A stretch of DNA of 40,214 nt. It comes from an uncultured Phascolarctobacterium sp. Lineage in GTDB: Bacteria > Bacillota > Negativicutes > Acidaminococcales > Acidaminococcaceae. Under the pieces are notes generated by a model. That model did not search any database. It worked only from the letters and a program-made list of their open reading frames with translations, and was not told where the DNA came from. The position numbers were made by a program, and so were the translations under genes. Within the stretch, counting starts at the first letter, position 1. Every line of letters begins with the position of its first letter. Positions 15,642 to 25,330 of the stretch are shown here, one piece after another. The stretch is taken from positions 1 to 40,214 of the forward strand of contig USBG01000003.1 in assembly GCA_900552855.1 (NCBI GenBank), in the 5' to 3' direction.

Positions 15642-16595
15642 ATGCTGAAGAAAATTTTTATTAGTGCTGTTCTGCTGTTAGCTGTTCTTTGCTTTGTTCT
15701 CTCTCTTTTGAAAGGTAATAACAGTGCGGAGAAAAATGTTGTGACAAGTCCGGATAGAGTTGCTGTTATCAATATTGAGGGAACTATTGTAAGTGGTGGA
15801 GATGTACAGGATAATATATTCCAGCAATCTACAGGTGTAACAAGTGGCAGCATTATGCGCCAAATTAGAGATGCTGCACAGGACAGTAGCGTTAAAGCAC
15901 TGGTGCTGAATATTAATAGTGGTGGTGGCAGTGCAACTGCCGCAGAAGAGATTGGTCGTGAGCTGAAGCGCTTTAAGGAAAACACTAAAAAGCCAATTGT
16001 AGCAACAATGGGTGATATGGGTGCATCAGCAGCTTATTGGATTGCAGCCTGCAGCAGTGATAAAATTTATGCTAATTCTACTACTATGACAGGCAGCATT
16101 GGCGTGTACATGCCTTACATGAATATTCAGGAGCTGTTCAAAAAGATTGGCATTAAATCTGAAAAAATTAAGAGTGGTCCCTACAAGGATATTTTAAGTA
16201 GTGATCGTCCAATGACCGAAGCTGAGAAAATTTTACTCCAAAATATGGTTACCGAAATTTACAATGAATTTATTACTGTAGTTGTAACAGGACGTAAAAT
16301 GGACGAGGCTCATGTGCGTAATTTAGCTGATGGTCGTATTTATACTGGCTCTCAGGCAAAAAAACTGGGACTTGTAGATGAATTGGGTAACTATTACGAT
16401 GCGCTGGCTGAGGCAGGAAAGCTGGCTGATATTCAGCCTGGTAGTGATGGTTTGCCTCCTGTTAAAGAAAACATTAAGCCCCAGCCTTGGGAATATCTTT
16501 TAGGAGCAGAAATTGCCAATATCATTAAAGCTCAATTGGTGGAGTCCTTTAATGCAGGTTTGCAGGGTAATGTAACCTTACAAAATGCGAGGTGA
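15642..16595 (+). CDS. sppA: Signal peptide peptidase SppA (short form)
   Basis: A 317-residue membrane-anchored serine protease of family S49. One N-terminal membrane helix (residues 3-24) is followed by a single protease domain, as in Bacillus SppA rather than the doubled E. coli form. MGASAAYW places nucleophile Ser129, and KSGPYKD places the general-base Lys at about 182. The spacing of ~53 residues fits the family's Ser-Lys dyad. It cleaves leftover signal peptides in the membrane. AAGGGAG precedes ATG 15642; the longer frame to 15594 lacks an RBS. The next gene begins six bases after its stop. Confidence 0.93.
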   Translation: MLKKIFISAVLLLAVLCFVLSLLKGNNSAEKNVVTSPDRVAVINIEGTIVSGGDVQDNIFQQSTGVTSGSIMRQIRDAAQDSSVKALVLNINSGGGSATAAEEIGRELKRFKENTKKPIVATMGDMGASAAYWIAACSSDKIYANSTTMTGSIGVYMPYMNIQELFKKIGIKSEKIKSGPYKDILSSDRPMTEAEKILLQNMVTEIYNEFITVVVTGRKMDEAHVRNLADGRIYTGSQAKKLGLVDELGNYYDALAEAGKLADIQPGSDGLPPVKENIKPQPWEYLLGAEIANIIKAQLVESFNAGLQGNVTLQNAR

Positions 16596-16601
16596 TAGGC
16601 T

Positions 16602-17171
16602 ATGAGGCGAAAAACCTATGATGTTCTGTTTGAGCCTAGCGTAGGTATGACAGCTTTAGTAAAGCAGCCCTGTTTATGGAGAAGTGGATTTTATTTTGCT
16701 CTTAGCATTGGCTTTTTTACGGGCGTTGTGACCAATTGCTGGCTAATAGAACAAACACTACAGGTGCGTTTGGCGATTATAGCGGCAGCTATAATTATTT
16801 CTACTACTGCAATGACTCTTTATGGTTTTTTATTGCATGGTATTATGGAGACCTTTGGAGCTTTAGCCGGTGATCCTGTAGGACTTATTTGTCTTTTAGG
16901 TTATACTGCTCTGCCATTTTTGATTTTAACACCTGCGGCATTACTAGCAGGAAAGATGGGATGGGGTGGTTTACCACTTCTTGGTCTTGTATTTATAGCA
17001 GGTTTTATATGGATGCTATATCTATTAGTGCATACTCTTCAAGTAGTTTATCTAATTGATTTTATGCGCGCTTCAATTGTTGTGCTTTTCAGCCTTCTGC
17101 TTTTATACATTGTTCTCTTGCTTCCCTGGCAGCTGGGATTTAATATGCTGCTACGCAGCTTTGGACTGTAA
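16602..17171 (+). CDS. Yip1-like integral membrane protein
   Basis: A 189-residue protein with five to six hydrophobic segments. The arrangement resembles Yip1-domain proteins: a short cytosolic start with 'vlfeP' then 'LWRSGFYFALSIGFFTG', a middle 'LLGYTALPFLIL', and C-terminal helices. The family has no defined bacterial function. It starts six bases after sppA, with GAGGTGATAGG as RBS overlapping the end of sppA, so the two are co-transcribed and perhaps functionally linked in membrane protein turnover (inference). No catalytic motif is visible. Confidence 0.6.
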   Translation: MRRKTYDVLFEPSVGMTALVKQPCLWRSGFYFALSIGFFTGVVTNCWLIEQTLQVRLAIIAAAIIISTTAMTLYGFLLHGIMETFGALAGDPVGLICLLGYTALPFLILTPAALLAGKMGWGGLPLLGLVFIAGFIWMLYLLVHTLQVVYLIDFMRASIVVLFSLLLLYIVLLLPWQLGFNMLLRSFGL

Positions 17172-17220
17172 ATGTGTCTGCATTATACTTTTTATTATTG
17201 ATTTATGGGGATTTTTTATG

Positions 17221-17249
17221 TTGCTAAAAATCCTTGAAAGTGTCATAAT
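17221..17249 (+). promoter_or_regulatory. Putative promoter of glpX
   Basis: TTGCTA (17221-17226), 17-bp spacer, CATAAT (17244-17249). A second candidate upstream has TTGGAC (17161-17166), 17 bp, TATACT (17184-17189). Either could drive glpX; I cannot choose between them from sequence alone. Confidence 0.45.
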
Positions 17250-17304
17250 AAAGAGAGAATTAACTTTTTATCAATAATTATAAATTTAAGGAGTGTTGTT
17301 AAGA

Positions 17305-18267
17305 ATGAACAGAGAGCTTTCTATGGAATTTGTACGTGTTACCGAAGCAGCAGCTATTGCTTGCGGTCGTTTAGTAGGCAGAGGCGACAAGAATGGTGCT
17401 GACGGTTTGGCTGTTGACGCTATGCGCGCTGCTTTCGATACTGTAAACATTAGCGGTAAGGTTGTAATCGGCGAAGGCGAAATGGATGAAGCTCCCATGC
17501 TTTATATCGGCGAAGAGGTTGGTGCTGGTGGCACTCCTGTTGATATTGCAGTTGACCCCGTTGAAGGTACTAATCTGGTTGCAAAAGGTCAACCTGGTGC
17601 TATTGCTGTAATTGCAATTGCTCCTCGTGGCTGTCTGCTCCATGCACCTGATATGTATATGGATAAAATTGCTGTTGGTCCTCGTGCAAAGGGTTGCATT
17701 GATATTAATGCGCCTATTTCTGAAAACTTGGAGCGCGTAGCTAAGGCTATGGACCGTAAGGTTTCCGACCTGAACGTAGTTCTGCTTGACAGAGAGCGTC
17801 ATTATCCTCTGATGGAAGAAATTCGTAAAGCTGGTGCTCGCATCTCTTTGATTACTGACGGTGACGTTAACCCCATCGTTGAGTGCTGCATTGAAGGCTC
17901 TGGTGTGCATATGTACATTGGTCGTGGCGGGGCTCCGGAAGGCGTTCTGGGTGCAGTTGCTGTTAAATGCCTTGGTGGCGATATGCAAGGTCGTCTCTAT
18001 CCTGAGGATGAAGCTCAAATCGAGCGTTGCCATAAAATGGGCATTACCGATGTTAACAAGGTTCTGACTCTGGATGATATGGTTAAGGGTGATGATTGCA
18101 TGTTTACTGCAACTGCAATTACTAACTGCAACATGCTGAATGGCCTGCGTTATTTCAATGACGGCGTACGTACTCATACTATTTCCGCTCGTTATAAAAC
18201 TGGTACTGTTCGCTTTGTAGATGCTATTCATAGCATTGACCGTAAGGTACTGGCAGTAAAACTTTAA
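17305..18267 (+). CDS. glpX: Fructose-1,6-bisphosphatase class II
   Basis: A 320-residue GlpX-type, metal-dependent phosphatase that converts fructose-1,6-bisphosphate to fructose-6-phosphate in gluconeogenesis. Signature segments are GEGEMDEAPML (metal site), DPVEGTN at residues 84-90 and IGRGGAPEGVL. ATG 17305 follows AAGGAG at 17288. The longer frame from GTG 17293 would overlap the RBS. The length is typical. It appears to be monocistronic, with its own promoter and a hairpin after the stop. Confidence 0.96.
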   Translation: MNRELSMEFVRVTEAAAIACGRLVGRGDKNGADGLAVDAMRAAFDTVNISGKVVIGEGEMDEAPMLYIGEEVGAGGTPVDIAVDPVEGTNLVAKGQPGAIAVIAIAPRGCLLHAPDMYMDKIAVGPRAKGCIDINAPISENLERVAKAMDRKVSDLNVVLLDRERHYPLMEEIRKAGARISLITDGDVNPIVECCIEGSGVHMYIGRGGAPEGVLGAVAVKCLGGDMQGRLYPEDEAQIERCHKMGITDVNKVLTLDDMVKGDDCMFTATAITNCNMLNGLRYFNDGVRTHTISARYKTGTVRFVDAIHSIDRKVLAVKL

Positions 18268-18282
18268 TTTTTGTATTTATCT

Positions 18283-18319
18283 AATAGGGCGTGAAATTAT
18301 TCATGCCCTATTAATTTAT
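18283..18319 (+). terminator. Hairpin between glpX and mfd
   Basis: A 12-bp stem AATAGGGCGTGA/TCATGCCCTATT (18283-18294, 18301-18312, one G-U pair), followed by AATTTATTATTT. The T-tract is weak. The mfd ATG lies only 17 bases after the stem. Confidence 0.6.
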
Positions 18320-18329
18320 TATTTGGCTT

Positions 18330-21300
18330 ATGGAAAATATAATCTTGAAGCTGGTTGCTAATGTGCCAGAGGTACAGCAGGCAGCTACATATAATAAGAA
18401 AAAACAAGCATTTATTTTAACCGGGTTGGCATCAAGCAGCAAGCCGGTCTTTTTTGCTGCCATGGACAGAGTTCTTGATAAGCAGGGCAGTATTGTTTTT
18501 ATTACTGCTTCTCGTGAAGAGATTCGCGCCTATAGACGAGAGCTGAACTTCTTTTATCCAGAGCTGCCTATGCAGGAGTTTTATCCTGACAATTTGCCAC
18601 GTATACAGGCGGACACACAAAGTCTGGAGCTGCAGGCAGGTCGTGCGGCTGCGTTGCGTTTTATGCAGGGAGAAGAGCGCGGTATTGTCTTCATGACAGC
18701 AGAGGCATTGCAGCAAAAACAGCTGCGTCCTGCTGGAGGTAGTGGTCGCAGTCTGGTGCTGAAGCTTGGCGAGGAGCATGAGCAGCAGGAAATCATCAAA
18801 ATATTAGTAGAATTAGGCTACGAGCGAACAGATCAGGTGGACGCAATTGGTCAATTTTCTGTACGTGGCGGAATATTGGATGTATTTCCAATTAACAGTA
18901 ATGCTGCCGTGCGTATAGAATGGTTTGATATTGAGATTGATGCTATTCGCAGCTTTGATGTAAATAACCAGCGTAGTATAGATTCATTAGAGCAGCTAAA
19001 GATTGCTCCTATAAATCTTGTGGCCTCTGATGTATATGAGGCGGACGTATTTGCATATTGTGCAGAATCTACAATGATTATTGTGGATGAGCCTGTAAAG
19101 GTTTTTTCCCTTCTGGAAAAGCTGGACAAGGAAAAAAAGAGCTATGCCGAGGATTTGTTTACTAAGGACGAGCTTGTTGATGCTAGTGCAAAGGCAGGAG
19201 CTATTTTTGTCTCTGCATTGTCACATAGCTATCTCAAGGAACTGCCAGCTTTGGCAATTCCCGTAAGGGCTGTTTCACCATACAATAAAAACATATCCTT
19301 GCTGGCTGAGGATATGCGCAATTGGTTAGAGGATGGAATTACTCCTGTTATTATGATGTCTAACAGCATCAAGGCACGTGGCCTAGCTGAAAACCTACGT
19401 AACTATGGACTTGTTGGCGTTTTTGCAGATGAGAATTTTCAGTCAGGAGTGGTAAATGTTACCTATGGTGACCTGGACCATGGCTTTCGCTTCTGGAATG
19501 AGCAGTGGCAGCTTTTAACAGAAAATGATATCTTTGGCATGCAGAAGCGCAAACGTCTACACAGCAAGCATCAAGGGCAGCAGCTGCAATATTTTAGCGA
19601 TATTAAGGCTGGTGACTATGTTGTACACAAGATCAATGGCATTGGTCGTTATATAGGCGTAGAAAATGTGGTTGTTGGCGGTGTACACCGAGATTATCTG
19701 GTAATTATATATGCTGGTGATGATAAGCTATATGTACCGGTTGATCAGGTTGGCTTGCTGCATAAATACGTAGGTAGTGAAGGAACAGTGCCACGCTTAT
19801 CCAAAATGGGTGGAGCTGATTGGAAACGCACTACTGCCAAAGCAAATAAAGCTATTACCGAGCTAGCAGAGGAGCTGCTCAGGTTGTATGCTCAGCGTCA
19901 GATTACTAGGGGATATGCTTATAGTCCTGACGGACAGATGCAGCATGATTTTGAAGCAAGCTTTCCCTATGAGGAAACACCTGATCAGCTAAAGGCTATT
20001 GCTGAAATTAAGTCTGATATGGAAAAACAACAGCCCATGGAACGCCTTTTATGTGGTGATGTTGGTTATGGTAAGACAGAGGTTGCTATAAGGGCAGCCT
20101 TTAAGGCAGTGGTAGATGGTAAACAGGTAGCGGTAATGGTTCCTACAACTGTATTGGCGCAGCAGCATTTTTTAACCTTTAAGGAAAGAATGCATAATTT
20201 TGGCGTTAATGTAGCTATGTTAAACCGTTTCTGTACTCCTAAGGAGCAAAAAGCTACCCTGGCAGCTTTAGAGGAAGGACGTATTGATGTATTGATAGGT
20301 ACACATCGCCTTTTGCAGCCAGATATCAGGTTTTTGGATTTAGGCCTGCTGATTATAGATGAGGAGCAGCGCTTTGGCGTTGCGCAAAAGGAAAAAATCA
20401 AAAAATGGTGTCTTGGCATAGATGTTCTCAGTCTTTCCGCTACGCCTATTCCAAGAACCTTACATATGGCTCTTGTTAATGGCCGTGATATGAGTGTTAT
20501 TGAGTCTCCGCCTGAGGACAGATTACCTGTAGAAACATATGTCAGCGAATATAATGATGGCATGATTAAAGAAGCCTTGGAGCGAGAGCTGCGTCGAGGA
20601 GGACGCATTTACTATATTCATAATCGTGTATCAGGCTTGGAGCAAATTGCTGCCAAACTGCGTAAGCTTGTTCCTGGTATCAATATTAGGATGGCCCATG
20701 GTCAGATGAATGAGGAAATGCTTGAGGACGCAATGATTAGCTTTTATGAGGGTGATTGTGATGTCCTTCTTTGCACTACTATTGTCGAAAATGGCTTAGA
20801 TGTTCCGCTTGCCAATACAATCATTATTGATGGTGCAGAGAATTTTGGCTTATCACAGCTTTATCAAATGCGTGGACGTGTAGGACGTAGCTCAAGATTA
20901 GCATATGCATATTTTGTATATAAGCCTAATAAAGCGTTAAGTGAGATTGCGGAGAAGCGTTTACAGGCAATTAGAGATTTTACAGAGCTTGGTGCTGGCT
21001 TTAAAATAGCTATGCGTGACCTAGAAATTCGTGGAGCGGGTAATCTTTTAGGAGCTCAGCAGCATGGTCATATTACAGGTATTGGTTTTGCCGCTTATTG
21101 TGAGATGTTGGAGCAAACAATACGTAGATTAAAGGATGGCTTAGAAACCACAGAGCCTGATCCGGATCCAGTTTTGGATATTACTGCTGAGGCATACATT
21201 CCTGATGATTATATTGAGGACCCGCGCTACAAGATGGAACTATACCGTCGTTTTGCAGAGCTTGAATACAAGGACAGGGATGACTTGTTTGACGAAATTT

Positions 21301-21614
21301 GTGATCGCTTTGGCAATCCGCCACCTGAGGTGGAAATGCTGTGGCGTATTGCAGCGTTACGTGGTTTGTGCCGAGCTATGAAGATTCGTGGTATTCATGT
21401 TGCTTCAGGAAATATCAGGATTGTTTTTTCAGAGCATCCTAATGTTGCGCCTGAGGCAGTAATGAAGCTAATGGATAAATATAAAAATAAAATGACCTTT
21501 AAGAGTGGCAAGGAAAGTCAGCTGCTATTTAAAACAGCTGGCATGAAGGAGGAGCCGTTGAGCTGGCTGGAAAAGCAGCTTCCTGCCTTGGCCATTGATT
21601 CTTGTAAATTATAA
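18330..21614 (+). CDS. mfd: Transcription-repair coupling factor Mfd
   Basis: A 1094-residue SF2 translocase that removes stalled RNA polymerase and recruits UvrA. In order it has a UvrB-homology N-terminal region, the CarD-like RNA-polymerase-interacting domain (about 425-520, 'GDYVVHKINGIGRY'), then the helicase domains. Walker A is GDVGYGKT (576-583) and the Walker B box is DEEQ (677-680). A RecG-like motif 'QMRGRVGRS' and the C-terminal TRCF domain follow. The length is slightly below E. coli Mfd. No Shine-Dalgarno is visible before ATG 18330. It opens the conserved mfd-to-ftsH block, but pth, often its upstream neighbour, is replaced here by glpX. Confidence 0.97.
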   Translation: MENIILKLVANVPEVQQAATYNKKKQAFILTGLASSSKPVFFAAMDRVLDKQGSIVFITASREEIRAYRRELNFFYPELPMQEFYPDNLPRIQADTQSLELQAGRAAALRFMQGEERGIVFMTAEALQQKQLRPAGGSGRSLVLKLGEEHEQQEIIKILVELGYERTDQVDAIGQFSVRGGILDVFPINSNAAVRIEWFDIEIDAIRSFDVNNQRSIDSLEQLKIAPINLVASDVYEADVFAYCAESTMIIVDEPVKVFSLLEKLDKEKKSYAEDLFTKDELVDASAKAGAIFVSALSHSYLKELPALAIPVRAVSPYNKNISLLAEDMRNWLEDGITPVIMMSNSIKARGLAENLRNYGLVGVFADENFQSGVVNVTYGDLDHGFRFWNEQWQLLTENDIFGMQKRKRLHSKHQGQQLQYFSDIKAGDYVVHKINGIGRYIGVENVVVGGVHRDYLVIIYAGDDKLYVPVDQVGLLHKYVGSEGTVPRLSKMGGADWKRTTAKANKAITELAEELLRLYAQRQITRGYAYSPDGQMQHDFEASFPYEETPDQLKAIAEIKSDMEKQQPMERLLCGDVGYGKTEVAIRAAFKAVVDGKQVAVMVPTTVLAQQHFLTFKERMHNFGVNVAMLNRFCTPKEQKATLAALEEGRIDVLIGTHRLLQPDIRFLDLGLLIIDEEQRFGVAQKEKIKKWCLGIDVLSLSATPIPRTLHMALVNGRDMSVIESPPEDRLPVETYVSEYNDGMIKEALERELRRGGRIYYIHNRVSGLEQIAAKLRKLVPGINIRMAHGQMNEEMLEDAMISFYEGDCDVLLCTTIVENGLDVPLANTIIIDGAENFGLSQLYQMRGRVGRSSRLAYAYFVYKPNKALSEIAEKRLQAIRDFTELGAGFKIAMRDLEIRGAGNLLGAQQHGHITGIGFAAYCEMLEQTIRRLKDGLETTEPDPDPVLDITAEAYIPDDYIEDPRYKMELYRRFAELEYKDRDDLFDEICDRFGNPPPEVEMLWRIAALRGLCRAMKIRGIHVASGNIRIVFSEHPNVAPEAVMKLMDKYKNKMTFKSGKESQLLFKTAGMKEEPLSWLEKQLPALAIDSCKL

Positions 21615-21634
21615 ATAAGTAAAGAGGTGAAGGC

Positions 21635-23179
21635 TTGAGTAAGGACAAATTTTTAAAGGGCGCCATGATTTTAACCATGGCTGGTTTGATGGTTAAGATA
21701 ATAGGCTCTGTAAACCGTATTCTGCTTTCACGACTTTTAGGAGGAGAGGGAATAGGTCTTTATCAGATGGCCTATCCCGTATATTTGCTGCTTTTAGCCA
21801 TTTCCTCAGCCGGTATTCCTGTAGCAATATCAATTATTGTAGCAGAGCATTTGGCTAAAAAGGATTATGGCGGGGTACAGCAGATATTTAGAATGTCGCT
21901 ACGGCTGACACTGTGCTTGGGACTCATGTTGGCTGGCGGCTTAGTTTTAGTATCTAATTGGCTGGTGGATAGTGGTGTTTTAAAGGATGTGCGTGCTCAT
22001 TATGCACTGCTTGCTTTAACGCCTGCTGTGTTCTTTGCTACAATTTTGGCAAGCTTTAGGGGATTTTTCCAAGGACATCAGCTGATGACACCTCCTGCCA
22101 TAAGCCAAATTTTAGAGCAGCTGGTCAGAGTTATGACCATGGTTATTTTAGCCTATGTATTTTTGCCCTATGGCTTAGAGTACGCAGCAGCAGGTGCTGC
22201 CTTTGGCGCTGTACCTGGAAGTATTACGGGTATTATTGTTCTAAGCTTCTTTTATAGAAGGTATAAGCATTTATGGCAAAAGGGCGAGACCAAGGCTATT
22301 GCTGCAGGACCTATTATTAAGCGTTTATTGATTTTAGCCTTACCTGTTTCCTGTGCTAATATTTTGGTTCCTGTTACAAGCAGTATCGATATGCTTCTTG
22401 TCCCTAATCGTTTAGTAGAAAGTGGCTTTGCTATTGAGGAGGCAACCACTTTGTTTGGCTATCTTGCCGGAATGGCGCAACCGCTATTGATGATGGCCAC
22501 CATTCCTACTGCAAGTCTTGCTGCTAGCTTGGTTCCAGCCATATCTGAAGCATATACGCTGCAGGATAGGGAAGGTATTGCTAAAAAAGCATCTACAGCC
22601 ATGAAGCTGTGCTGCTTAATTACTGTTCCTGCTGCAGTTGGTATGAGTGCTTTAGCAGAGCCTATTTCTTTACTTTTATATGGAACAAGTAAGGCTAGCT
22701 CTGCCATAATGCATTCTGGTCCTGCCATTTGGTTTTTAGGCATGCAGCAAATTACTACGGGTGTGCTTCAAGGTATGGGCAAGATTAATATTCCTATGCT
22801 CCATATGCTAGCTGGCATTGTGGTTAAGATAGGCGCTGTTTGGTTTTTAACTGATGCTGCTAACAATATTGCAGGTGCAGCTTGGGCGACGAATATAAAT
22901 TTTGGCTTAACGGCTATTTTAAATATTTTAGTGCTGCGCCATTTGGGTATATACTTCCAATGGAAGGATATATTAAAGATAATTGCAGGCTCCCTAGTAA
23001 TGGGTGCTGCAGCTATCACTGCCCATGGGGTATTTATTACTAGTTTGAGCAAGGCATGTGCTGCTTTGGGCGCTATGACTATTGCCGTTATGGTTTATAC
23101 TTTGGCTTTATTTATCCTTGGTCTGCTTACTAAAGCAGAGCTGAAGCAGCTGACTTTGATTAAGAAATTTGTAAAATAA
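21635..23179 (+). CDS. spoVB: SpoVB/MurJ-type polysaccharide flippase
   Basis: A 514-residue membrane protein of the MOP flippase superfamily (SpoVB/Wzx/MurJ group), with about 14 hydrophobic segments. The N-terminus 'FLKGAMILTMAGLMVKIIGSVNRI' and 'RLLGGEGIGLYQMAYP' are typical of SpoVB-like proteins. These move lipid-linked cell-wall or polysaccharide precursors across the membrane. It starts at TTG 21635 behind AGAGGTGA, 20 bases after mfd. It sits in the position of spoVB in Bacillus, although spoVT and other sporulation genes are missing from the block. A general envelope role is therefore more likely than a spore-specific one. Confidence 0.85.
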   Translation: MSKDKFLKGAMILTMAGLMVKIIGSVNRILLSRLLGGEGIGLYQMAYPVYLLLLAISSAGIPVAISIIVAEHLAKKDYGGVQQIFRMSLRLTLCLGLMLAGGLVLVSNWLVDSGVLKDVRAHYALLALTPAVFFATILASFRGFFQGHQLMTPPAISQILEQLVRVMTMVILAYVFLPYGLEYAAAGAAFGAVPGSITGIIVLSFFYRRYKHLWQKGETKAIAAGPIIKRLLILALPVSCANILVPVTSSIDMLLVPNRLVESGFAIEEATTLFGYLAGMAQPLLMMATIPTASLAASLVPAISEAYTLQDREGIAKKASTAMKLCCLITVPAAVGMSALAEPISLLLYGTSKASSAIMHSGPAIWFLGMQQITTGVLQGMGKINIPMLHMLAGIVVKIGAVWFLTDAANNIAGAAWATNINFGLTAILNILVLRHLGIYFQWKDILKIIAGSLVMGAAAITAHGVFITSLSKACAALGAMTIAVMVYTLALFILGLLTKAELKQLTLIKKFVK

Positions 23180-23205
23180 TGTTGAATACGGAAAGAAGGT
23201 ATAGC

Positions 23206-24792
23206 ATGGGTACTATTACTATTGTTGGTTTAGGTCCTGGTGCAGCAGGTAATCTGTCTTTGGAAACTATGGAGCTGTTGCAGGGTTGTAAGCAGGTGCT
23301 GTTACGTACTGCAGTGCATCCTACTGTAGAAGAGCTGCGTAAAAGAAATGTAGAATTTACATCCTGTGATGATTTGTATGAAAAAGGTAATTCCTTCGAA
23401 GATGTATATAATAGCGTAGTTGAGCGTGTTCTTGTAGCTGCTGCTAATGGTGATGTTGTATACGCTGTTCCTGGCAGTCCCTTAGTTGCTGAGCGTACTG
23501 TAGTGCTGCTGCGTGATGCTGCTAAGGAGCGTGGCGTAAAGCTAGTCATTAAGCCTGCTATGAGCTTTCTTGATTTAGCTTATGTTGACTTAGGCATTGA
23601 TCCTATCGCTGGTCTGCGTATCATTGATGCTCAGGATTTTGAAGCCATTGCTGATGGTGGTCGTTATCCTTTAATGATTACTCAGGTTTATAGCCAGCTT
23701 GTTGCTTCTGATTTAAAGATAGCCCTCATGGAAAATCTGCCAGATGAATATGAAATCTTTTTCCTGCGTAATTTAGGACTTCCTGATGAAGAATGTCGCA
23801 GCATTCAGCTGTTTGAGCTTGACCGTCAGCCTAATATTGACCATCTGACCAGTGTTTATGTTGCTCCTATGGCTGACGATGTGGAGCTTTTGTCCTTTGG
23901 ACCTGATGAAGATGATGACGATAAATTTGTAATAACTAATTCCTATGATTATTGCAAAGGCACTGGAGAGGAAGAAGAGTTTGATGAAACAGCTTCCTTG
24001 GAGGATTTTGATATTCAACCGTTAGCAGATGTTATCAAAACCTTGCGTGAGCCTGGAGGCTGTCCTTGGGATATTGAACAAACCCATGCTTCTATTCGTA
24101 GTAATATGATTGAAGAGGTTTATGAATATCTTGAAGCAGTTGATGCAGAGGATTACGATGGTATGCGTGAAGAGCTGGGCGATGTGCTGATGCAGGTTGT
24201 TTTCCATGCACGTATGGCTGAGGAAGCAGGGCATTTTGACCTGCAGGATATTATTGACGAGGTAGTTGATAAGCTCATCCGTCGTCACCCCCATGTTTTT
24301 GGTGATACTCATGTTGATGGCAGCGATGAAGTGCTGGTTAATTGGGAAGCCATCAAGAAGCAGGAAAAATCTGAGCGTAAATGTGTTCTGGATGGCGTAA
24401 CCCAGGGCTTACCTGCTCTTTTGCGTGCATATAAGGTGCAGGGTAAAGCTGCTAAGGTTGGCTTTGACTGGAATAATGCAGAGGACGTTTGGGCAAAGGT
24501 GGAAGAAGAGCTAGGCGAACTGCGTGAAGCCATTGCTGTTGGAGACAAGGCTGCTGCTGAGGCGGAGCTTGGCGATGTTTTTTTTGCAATAGTAAATTAT
24601 GCTCGCTTTTATAAAATTGAGCCAGAGGTTGCCTTAAATGGAACCAATAATCGTTTTACAAGTAGGTTTAATCACGTTGAACAATGTGTTTTAGCAAGCG
24701 GTAAAGAGTGGAAGGATTTTACTCTTGCTGAGTTAGACGAATTTTGGAATGAGGCGAAAGCCTTGGAAAAAGCAGGCTCTAGCTTATTATAA
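23206..24792 (+). CDS. yabN: YabN-type tetrapyrrole-methylase-like/MazG fusion
   Basis: A 528-residue two-domain protein. Residues 1-220 resemble SAM-dependent tetrapyrrole methylases (ITIVGLGPGAAG, AVPGSPLVAERT). An acidic linker follows (about 225-265). The C-terminal part is a MazG nucleotide pyrophosphohydrolase beginning GGCPWD (284-289), with EExxE and ELGD metal-binding motifs. A second, weaker MazG repeat near 430-500 also shows ELGD. MazG hydrolyses unwanted NTPs; the role of the methylase-like domain is unclear. I chose ATG 23206, with AGAAGG upstream and a start just before the first beta strand, over ATG 23179, which overlaps the spoVB stop. Confidence 0.92.
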   Translation: MGTITIVGLGPGAAGNLSLETMELLQGCKQVLLRTAVHPTVEELRKRNVEFTSCDDLYEKGNSFEDVYNSVVERVLVAAANGDVVYAVPGSPLVAERTVVLLRDAAKERGVKLVIKPAMSFLDLAYVDLGIDPIAGLRIIDAQDFEAIADGGRYPLMITQVYSQLVASDLKIALMENLPDEYEIFFLRNLGLPDEECRSIQLFELDRQPNIDHLTSVYVAPMADDVELLSFGPDEDDDDKFVITNSYDYCKGTGEEEEFDETASLEDFDIQPLADVIKTLREPGGCPWDIEQTHASIRSNMIEEVYEYLEAVDAEDYDGMREELGDVLMQVVFHARMAEEAGHFDLQDIIDEVVDKLIRRHPHVFGDTHVDGSDEVLVNWEAIKKQEKSERKCVLDGVTQGLPALLRAYKVQGKAAKVGFDWNNAEDVWAKVEEELGELREAIAVGDKAAAEAELGDVFFAIVNYARFYKIEPEVALNGTNNRFTSRFNHVEQCVLASGKEWKDFTLAELDEFWNEAKALEKAGSSLL

Positions 24793-24874
24793 GCAGCTAG
24801 GACGGGGTAAAAGCGTTAAAGACTCTTAAAAGTGAATAATATGTTAAATTTTACAACTTTTTTTACAAAAAGAC

Positions 24875-24903
24875 TTGCAGTAAAGCAATGTACAGTGTAG
24901 AAT
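24875..24903 (+). promoter_or_regulatory. Promoter of hup
   Basis: TTGCAG (24875-24880), 17-bp spacer, TAGAAT (24898-24903). The leader to ATG 24977 is about 65 bases. Confidence 0.6.
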
Positions 24904-24976
24904 ACTTATGCAAGCAATACGAGTTCTGAACGCTTGGCTCGTTATAGCCTTAACACAATACAAGGAGGAACAATTA

Positions 24977-25255
24977 ATGAACAAAACTGAATTGATCGCA
25001 GCTGTTGCTGAAAAAGCTGGCTTAACTAAGAAAGACGTAGAGAAGGCAGTTTCTGCTACTCTGGAAACCATTAAAGAAGAGGTTGCTGAGGGTGGCAAAG
25101 TTCAAATCATTGGCTTCGGTACCTTTGAAGCTCGTACCCGTAAAGAACGCATCGGTAAAAACCCCCAAACTCAAGAAGAAGTAAAAATTGCTGCTGCAAC
25201 TGTTCCTGCATTCAAAGCAGGCAAAGCTTTCAAAGACGTTGTAAACGCAAAATAA
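24977..25255 (+). CDS. hup: DNA-binding protein HU
   Basis: A 92-residue histone-like protein, the standard HU length. It starts MNKTELI, contains GFGTFE and a basic arm (RTRKERIGKNPQT), and ends 'VPAFKAGKAFKDVV', all diagnostic of HU. It bends and compacts DNA as a dimer. The strong RBS AAGGAGGA selects ATG 24977; the longer frame from 24908 reads through the leader. It has its own promoter and terminator, fitting high independent expression. Confidence 0.97.
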   Translation: MNKTELIAAVAEKAGLTKKDVEKAVSATLETIKEEVAEGGKVQIIGFGTFEARTRKERIGKNPQTQEEVKIAAATVPAFKAGKAFKDVVNAK

Positions 25256-25267
25256 TTTATACTATAT

Positions 25268-25295
25268 ATGCCCGACGCGTAGTCGGGCATTTCTT
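25268..25295 (+). terminator. Terminator of hup
   Basis: Stem ATGCCCGAC/GTCGGGCAT (25268-25276, 25282-25290), loop GCGTA, followed by TTCTT. Confidence 0.85.
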
Positions 25296-25330
25296 GTCTG
25301 AATATATCTGGATATAAAGGAGGGACTTAA

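Noticed and set aside
17371..18231. Minus-strand open frame (286 codons) opposite glpX
   Set aside because: Shadow of glpX, whose catalytic motifs are complete on the plus strand.
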